Source: Methanobacteriota archaeon (GTDB lineage: Archaea; Thermoplasmatota; DTKX01; GCA-020343715). From it: a DNA stretch of 18,871 bases. Each line of letters opens with the position of its first letter. The first letter of the stretch is position 1. Location: positions 1 to 18,871 of the forward strand of contig JAUVRF010000003.1 in the NCBI GenBank assembly GCA_030597775.1. The letters are read 5' to 3'. Positions 14,334 through 18,871 of the stretch are shown here, one piece after another. A program made the translations under genes and the position numbers. The notes below the pieces were generated by a model, which saw only the letters and a list, made by a program, of their open reading frames with translations, had not been told where the DNA came from and made no database searches.

Positions 14334-15755
14334 TCATTCCTTGGAGACCCATGACGCCAACATGATGAGCATCAGCACGATCATCAGGAACACACCGACG
14401 ATGGGCTCGATCAGGTGCTCGTTGGCCTCTCCAACTGGAACGAATGAGAGGAAACCGATGATGACCATCACCATCATGATGTAGAGGATCAGTGACATCT
14501 TGCCGAGGGACCGGCTCGCAGAGCCCGTGGCAGTGGCGGTGGCACCTCGAGTGCCATAGGGTGCTTGATGCACCAGGGTCGTGCGTCCCATCGATACGGC
14601 GCCGGGTTCCTCCACACCATCGACCACCGCCGACTGCCTCCGCACCACCCGCTGTGGTTTGGTGAAGATGATCTCGGAGGTCTCGTCGAGGCCGTGCTGC
14701 ACGGCCGTCTGTCGCTTCAGGAGGAAGTCGGTGGTGTTGAACATGTGCACATGGCCGTCATCGGTGGCGGCCACAAGCAATCTACCCCGCGCGGATATCC
14801 GGACCTTCGCGATCGGGGAATTCAGCTTGTGCTTCCAGATCAGCTTCTCGTCCTGGTGGAACAGGGAGACCATACCGTCCCCGGTCCCGGCCACGACGTA
14901 CCTGCCGTTGGTGGTGATGTCCACGTCCTGGACGCCACCGGCACCGGTCAGGTAGCGCCATATCAGGCCCTCCTTCTGGTTGTAGAGGCACACCTGACCC
15001 GGATAGGTGCCACCCTCGACCCCGACGGCGATGAAATCCCCTCTGGGTGCCAGGGCTATGGAGTTGATCTTGTTCTCCACGTTGTGCTTCCAGTGGAGCT
15101 TCCCCAGCTTGTCGAAGTAGTAGAACATGTTGTCCGTCGCACCGACGGCGATGAAGTGGCCATCGGAGCTGATGGCGAGCTCGGTGATGTCCCCACCCAG
15201 GTCGTGCCGCCATGTAACGGAGCCCTTCATGTTCGAGCTGTAGTTGTCATGCAGGAATATGTCCCTGTTGGAGGAGCCCGAGACGACGTAGTTCGCAGAG
15301 GTGGAGATCGCCACCTCCCTGATACGCCCGTCGGCCTTGCTGCGCCAGAGGAGCAATCCCGTGCTGTCGAAGAAGTAGGTGTAGGTGTCCCGCGATCCAA
15401 CGACGATGTACCGGCCCGACTTGGAGATGTGGATGTCCTCGATCCGGGCGTGGATGTTGTAGCTCCAGAGCTCCTCGCCATCCTCGTCCAGGCAATAGAT
15501 CTCTCCCGTCCGCAGTCCAACGACGACGGTGTTACCCAGCGAGGAGAGGTCGACGCCCACCACCGGGCGTTCGAACTCCCGGTTCCACTTGACCTCGCCT
15601 TCGTGGTCGATGAGGGCAACGGTGTTGCTCTGGGTCGCCACCACGGCGGTAGACCCGTTGGTGGCGATCTCGAGACCGATTATCGGAGACCCTGTCTCGA
15701 GCTCCCATACAACATGGGGCTCCTCCTGGTTCTTCCTACTAGGAGCTTCCTGCAC
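14334..15755 (-). CDS. Beta-propeller protein with a C-terminal membrane hairpin
   Basis: The product is 473 aa. Residues 14-350 contain eight repeats of about 41 residues. Each has a strand like ITELAISSDGHFIAVGATD, then YFFD/LYN, and ends in a Gly-x-x-x-Trp pair (GEVKW, GEELW, GKLHW), typical of WD40- or PQQ-type propellers. After a linker of about 65 residues there are two TM helices (MSLILYIMMVMVIIGF and LIEPIVGVFLMIVLMLIML). There is no signal peptide, so the propeller is probably cytoplasmic and tethered by the hairpin. The GTG start has GGTGGAGG upstream and a TATA box at 15799-15806. It is convergent with raSEA, with a 24-bp gap. The ligand is unknown; PQQ binding is not supported by specific residues. 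Confidence 0.8.
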   Translation of the reverse strand: MQEAPSRKNQEEPHVVWELETGSPIIGLEIATNGSTAVVATQSNTVALIDHEGEVKWNREFERPVVGVDLSSLGNTVVVGLRTGEIYCLDEDGEELWSYNIHARIEDIHISKSGRYIVVGSRDTYTYFFDSTGLLLWRSKADGRIREVAISTSANYVVSGSSNRDIFLHDNYSSNMKGSVTWRHDLGGDITELAISSDGHFIAVGATDNMFYYFDKLGKLHWKHNVENKINSIALAPRGDFIAVGVEGGTYPGQVCLYNQKEGLIWRYLTGAGGVQDVDITTNGRYVVAGTGDGMVSLFHQDEKLIWKHKLNSPIAKVRISARGRLLVAATDDGHVHMFNTTDFLLKRQTAVQHGLDETSEIIFTKPQRVVRRQSAVVDGVEEPGAVSMGRTTLVHQAPYGTRGATATATGSASRSLGKMSLILYIMMVMVIIGFLSFVPVGEANEHLIEPIVGVFLMIVLMLIMLASWVSKE

Positions 15756-15798
15756 TCGGGATTCCCTCCACCGGACCCTCTATGAACGGGAACCGCCT

Positions 15799-15806
15799 TT
15801 TTAAAG
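15799..15806 (-). promoter_or_regulatory. TATA box for the propeller gene
   Basis: The minus strand reads CTTTAAAA, preceded by GGAAAC as a BRE-like element. Transcription should start near 15777, leaving a 22-nt leader that contains the ribosome-binding site GGTGGAGG. Confidence 0.6.
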
Positions 15807-15820
15807 GTTTCCGGTTCAGT

Positions 15821-15858
15821 CCAAGAATCAAAAAGGTGCTGGCCAGACCCGTTGGGTC
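15821..15858 (-). terminator. Candidate terminator after the CARDB surface-protein gene
   Basis: Directly after the stop codon the minus strand has GACCC-AAC-GGGTC, a perfect 5-bp hairpin, and then a T-rich tract CTTTTTGATTCTT. Archaeal termination relies mainly on such T-tracts. Confidence 0.45.
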
Positions 15859-18417
15859 CTAGCCGTACCTTCTTCCCGGATAGAATATCTTCTTGCAAGA
15901 CTGGCATTTGGCAGAAGCGTCTGGGAATACCACGATATCTCGACCGTTGCACCTGGGGCAGCTGAGGTTGGTGGCCTTGTACCGCTCCTTGGGCATGGCC
16001 GGGGGTGCCTTGTACATGGTGATCCGCTCAGCACTGGAGGTGTCCGATCCGTCCAAGCCGTATCTCGAGACCATGCTATCGTCCATGCTTTGGACCGTCC
16101 ACTGGTCGTCCAGGGAGGTCGGGACCTTGGAAGGGTCACGGGGCGTTGAATGGAAGGTGACCGTGCTCGGCCCCAGATCCGAGCCTCCGTAGGTGGACGA
16201 GGGATACTCGACCGTCTCGGCGACCATGGTCTGTTGGGCCCGCCTCTGCCTCCTCTGGGAGTACTGGCCGATGATGGACATCGTGGCTATCAAGGCCACC
16301 ATCACGATGGCGGAGCAGCACGCGGGGTCCAGGTCGAAGATGCTCGAGTTGGCCTCGGGGTCCAGGGTCACGGTCCTGGAGTCCTCGTTGTTGTGCTCGA
16401 ACTCCTCCTCGATCTCGTTCTCGGGATCGACTATCACTGTGAACACGTACTGGCCCCTCGGGAGGTTGAGGATGAACCGGCCGCTGGACACGAAGTCCTC
16501 GCCCTCGGCCGTTACCAGGTCTATCCTCTGGGTCTCGGCCGGGGCCCCGTCGATCTCGATGGCCACCAGGACGTTCCGCAGCCAGGTCTTTGAATTGGTC
16601 ACCCGGACCCAGTAGTCGACGTTTATCACGCCGGGGATCAGCGTATCGCCATCGTTCCCCTGGGTGTCCACTATCGTATCGATCCAGATGGTAAGGTCCA
16701 CAAGGTCGCCAGGTTCGGTCGACCCGGGGGCCACGTCGAGGACAAGGCCCACCACATTGTTGCCGTCCTCGTTCATCTCCTCCACGTCATCGTTCGGGTC
16801 CACCTCGATGCGGAACAGGTGCTGACCGGCCGAGAGGTTGAGACCACGGAACCTCACGTTCTCCCGGGAGGTGAGGGGAACGGCCTGACGTTCGACCAAC
16901 TCGTCGTCCACGTAAAGGTCGATGAAGGTCTGCCCGGCATCCCAGGGGTAGGGGATGAGGACCTCGCCGTCAACGATCAGGTCGAAGGTGCTGTTCTCCC
17001 GGGGCGCGCTGGTGGAGGGGCGGATGGACGAGGTGGTCAGGACCAGGTCAAGGCTGTCCTCGAGGTCCCTCAACGTCACGGTGATGTTGCCGAAGACCTG
17101 CAGATTGGTGATCTGGTCATTTGGCGCAGCGAACTCCACCCGGTGGGAGGGCTCGTACTCGAACACGTCCCCATCGAGGGTCCACGCCCGGAGGGCCACC
17201 GCGGGCACGTGGCCGTCCACGCCCGAGAAGGCCTCCAACACCAGTTCCCCGTCGGCGGTGAGCACGTTGAGACTGATGCCGCTGGTCGCGACCCCGGAGA
17301 CGTTGTACAGGATGAAGTCGACCCAGTAGTGATGATGGACCACCACGTCCTCGCCCAGGGTGTCCAGATGGGGGATGTTGCCCACCGTGTTCAGCACGGC
17401 CCCATCGATGATGTCCCCCTGATCGTACTCCACATCGTAGAGCCACAGGGTGCCCCCGGAGAACTCGATCTCGTCCAGCACCAGGTTATCCAGGACCACG
17501 GTCGCCCCCACGGCCATCAGGTCGGCGATGGGTCGGCCGTTGTTCAGCACCAACGAGCAGTCGATTATCTCCAGCTCACCTCCCGTGGTCCGCGCCAGCT
17601 CCGGGGTCCTTATCGTGCAGTCCTCCAGCAATGCGTACGTGCCGTCGCCGATGAGGTGGACGGCACGGTTCGCTTCGGAGGTGCTCTTGACATCGTCGGT
17701 CCGGAACGTGCATTGCCTGGCGAAAAGGGATGCCCTCTCGACCAAGACCATCAGGTCTGAACCCTCGATCCCTCGCACCGTGGTGCCGTCAAGGATGACC
17801 TCGGACCCACCCGTCAACCGGGCCGCGGTTTGAAGCCCGTAGAGGCTGCCTCCGATGACCCTCACCGTCCCGCTGGTGTTGGAGAAGAGGGCGTAACCCA
17901 CCTCGTTGAACACGTCGACGTCGGACAGGTTGACATGAGATGTCCCTTCGACCACGAGGCCGGTCGCCTCGGCCATGGTGGTGCCGTAGCCCGACAGGCC
18001 TTCGATCGACCCGGTGTCATGGGTCAGATCGCCCTTCACCAGGATGCCATAGGTGCCTCCAGACGAGGTTATCATGACGTTGTTGAGCACCATGGTGCCT
18101 CCCTGCTCCACCGTGATCATGTACTGGTCCGGGCCCGTTGCCCTCACGAGGAGGGTCGAGTCGTTGATGGTGAGCAGGCCGCCGGCCTCAACGGTCAGAT
18201 TACCGTCAAGGTTGATGGTGAGGTCCGAGTACTGCTCGGCCCCAGAGATGTTCGTGTCCCCCCAGGTCACCTCCGCGGCCGAGGAGGAGGGGAGGAGGAC
18301 GAGGAACAGGGCTGCTGCGAGGATGAGGACGGTCAGGGGGATGAGGGGGAGGGGGAGGCTACTGACAAAAGCACTCCTACGGCCGCCATTCCCATGAGTG
18401 ACCTCCTCACCGACCAT
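15859..18417 (-). CDS. Surface protein: beta-helix, two CARDB-like domains, TM helix, cytoplasmic zinc ribbon
   Basis: The product is 852 aa from ATG 18417. A signal peptide covers residues 1-47, with hydrophobic core LIPLTVLILAAALFLVLL and likely cleavage near SSSA-AE. Residues 50-400 form short repeats with many Gly, Thr and Asn (GNLTVEAGGLLTINDSTL), as in right-handed beta-helices. Two CARDB-like domains follow at about 500-600 and 610-695; each ends in an acidic turn with paired asparagines (VDPENEIEEEFEHNN). A TM helix lies at 700-719, then RRQRR as a stop-transfer signal. The last 33 residues are a zinc ribbon with C820, C823, C838 and C841. The frame opens further upstream at 18519, but the TATA box at 18477-18484 lies inside that extension, which rules it out. 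The function is unknown. Confidence 0.8.
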   Translation of the reverse strand: MVGEEVTHGNGGRRSAFVSSLPLPLIPLTVLILAAALFLVLLPSSSAAEVTWGDTNISGAEQYSDLTINLDGNLTVEAGGLLTINDSTLLVRATGPDQYMITVEQGGTMVLNNVMITSSGGTYGILVKGDLTHDTGSIEGLSGYGTTMAEATGLVVEGTSHVNLSDVDVFNEVGYALFSNTSGTVRVIGGSLYGLQTAARLTGGSEVILDGTTVRGIEGSDLMVLVERASLFARQCTFRTDDVKSTSEANRAVHLIGDGTYALLEDCTIRTPELARTTGGELEIIDCSLVLNNGRPIADLMAVGATVVLDNLVLDEIEFSGGTLWLYDVEYDQGDIIDGAVLNTVGNIPHLDTLGEDVVVHHHYWVDFILYNVSGVATSGISLNVLTADGELVLEAFSGVDGHVPAVALRAWTLDGDVFEYEPSHRVEFAAPNDQITNLQVFGNITVTLRDLEDSLDLVLTTSSIRPSTSAPRENSTFDLIVDGEVLIPYPWDAGQTFIDLYVDDELVERQAVPLTSRENVRFRGLNLSAGQHLFRIEVDPNDDVEEMNEDGNNVVGLVLDVAPGSTEPGDLVDLTIWIDTIVDTQGNDGDTLIPGVINVDYWVRVTNSKTWLRNVLVAIEIDGAPAETQRIDLVTAEGEDFVSSGRFILNLPRGQYVFTVIVDPENEIEEEFEHNNEDSRTVTLDPEANSSIFDLDPACCSAIVMVALIATMSIIGQYSQRRQRRAQQTMVAETVEYPSSTYGGSDLGPSTVTFHSTPRDPSKVPTSLDDQWTVQSMDDSMVSRYGLDGSDTSSAERITMYKAPPAMPKERYKATNLSCPRCNGRDIVVFPDASAKCQSCKKIFYPGRRYG

Positions 18418-18476
18418 GTAATCCGTCCCTCTGATATGTCCCCAGGATGGGGCAGGACCTTCTATGAGACCCTGGG

Positions 18477-18484
18477 TATATAAG
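18477..18484 (-). promoter_or_regulatory. TATA box for the CARDB surface-protein gene
   Basis: The minus strand reads CTTATATA, a strong archaeal TATA box. It predicts transcription near 18455 and a leader of about 38 nt, so the gene must start at or after ATG 18417. Confidence 0.65.
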
Positions 18485-18542
18485 ACTTGTCGGAATCGAT
18501 GGAGGACCATCCGTTCCATTCGTCCAGGTGAGGTCAGACCCG

Positions 18543-18690
18543 CTAGATGACGGTGACCCTCATGGTGTCCGCCGATCCGTTGCCGACGGTGTCGGTGACC
18601 GTCAGGACCACGTCGAAGGTCCCGGACCCGTCATGGGTGTACGCGGTCCCAAGTTCGATGGTCACATCCGGACCCGCATCGGCCAAAGGA
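18543..18690 (-). pseudogene. Remnant of a PKD-domain surface-protein gene
   Basis: The minus strand encodes ADAGPDVTIELGT, the start of a PKD domain, joined directly to DGSGTFDVVLTVTD and DTMRVTVI, the end of one, then a TAG stop. About 30 residues from the middle of a normal PKD domain are missing. Upstream of 18690 the frame loses recognisable similarity and runs into the promoter of the plus-strand gene at 18802. I read it as a decayed 3' end of a former surface-protein gene. Positions 18690-18770 show nothing else. Confidence 0.55.
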
Positions 18691-18774
18691 CCCTCAACGT
18701 CGGGTCGAGGATCGGTGGCTCCTGGAGGACTGAGGGCATCCGTCCTCCCGAGGACCGTTGGAATCCGACAATGC

Positions 18775-18782
18775 TTATCTAT
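18775..18782 (+). promoter_or_regulatory. TATA-like box for the partial gene at the right edge
   Basis: TTATCTAT lies 27 nt before ATG 18802 and 30 nt before ATG 18805, the spacing seen for leaderless genes elsewhere in the window. Confidence 0.4.
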
Positions 18783-18801
18783 GCCGAAGGCATGTTGGCG
18801 G

Positions 18802-18871
18802 ATGATGGCCCGCAGGAAACGTCGCGCCCAGGTCAGGACACCCGCGAAGTCCATGGAGCGGGAGCTAGTCC
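18802..18871 (+). CDS. 5' end of a gene cut by the window; possibly Holliday junction resolvase Hjc
   Basis: Two adjacent ATGs (18802, 18805) begin an open frame that continues off the end: MMARRKRRAQVRTPAKSMER followed by ELV. The basic start and MERELV resemble the N-terminus of archaeal Hjc, where an A-E-R-E-L-V/I segment carries the first active-site glutamate. A TATA-like box at the leaderless spacing supports a real start. With only 23 codons visible the family call is a suggestion; another basic protein is possible. Confidence 0.4.
   Translation, partial: MMARRKRRAQVRTPAKSMERELV

Noticed and set aside
14565..15785. 406-codon plus-strand open frame opposite the propeller gene
   Set aside because: Its composition is typical of an antisense frame (runs of Val, His, Gly), and the minus strand has clear propeller repeats with a promoter and ribosome-binding site.
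16819..17760. 313-codon plus-strand open frame opposite the CARDB surface-protein gene
   Set aside because: Shadow frame rich in Val, His and Asp without family motifs; the opposite strand has a signal peptide, CARDB-like domains and a zinc ribbon.
18418..18519. 34-residue N-terminal extension of the CARDB surface protein
   Set aside because: It contains the strong TATA box at 18477-18484, so it cannot be part of the transcript; it also separates the signal peptide from the N-terminus.

Overview
This window looks like a high-GC euryarchaeal chromosome segment, probably from a Thermoplasmatota-type lineage; that placement is a guess. The archaeal assignment rests on archaeosine synthase (ArcS plus RaSEA), archaeal phosphopantothenate synthetase, an archaetidylserine synthase/decarboxylase pair, tRNA methyltransferase Trm1 and a THEP1-type NTPase. 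AT-rich TATA-like boxes also sit about 28-30 nt upstream of several start codons. There is no rRNA, tRNA, CRISPR array, transposase or phage gene. Genes are densely packed, with many short overlaps.

Layout. Positions 84-4868 (minus) hold a winged-helix PadR-like regulator followed by a very large membrane protein with six predicted TM helices and about 31 TPR units. Its reading frame is split by an apparent one-base deletion in a homopolymer at 4094-4098. Positions 5109-8297 (plus) hold asd and pssA (ether-lipid head groups, overlapping by 14 bp), then THEP1 NTPase and trm1 (4-bp overlap). Positions 8294-9986 (minus) hold pps (CoA synthesis) and two small unknown membrane proteins; the last of these and trm1 share a CTAG as their convergent stop codons. 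Positions 10130-14309 (plus) hold a Roadblock/LC7 protein, scpB, arcS and raSEA. scpB, arcS and raSEA are tightly spaced, and arcS and raSEA overlap by ATGA. Positions 14334-18417 (minus) hold a cytoplasmic-looking beta-propeller with a C-terminal membrane hairpin, and a large secreted/surface protein (right-handed beta-helix-like region, two CARDB-like domains, one TM, and a cytoplasmic zinc ribbon). Positions 18543-18690 carry a decayed PKD-domain remnant (minus). At 18802 a new plus-strand gene starts and runs off the window; its first residues resemble Holliday junction resolvase Hjc.

How the genes work together: pssA and asd would convert CDP-archaeol to archaetidylserine and then archaetidylethanolamine. 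ArcS attaches lysine to preQ0 at tRNA position 15 and RaSEA cleaves the product to archaeosine; Trm1 methylates G26 of tRNA. ScpB would act with SMC and ScpA, which are not in the window. The TPR, propeller, CARDB and small membrane proteins form a set of uncharacterised envelope-associated proteins. The points that most deserve a second look are the split TPR membrane protein, the (GGA)8 tract that encodes the ArcS glycine tail and also forms the raSEA ribosome-binding site, the atypical Asd with Cys-His where Ala-Asp is expected, and the membrane-spanning CARDB protein with a zinc ribbon.
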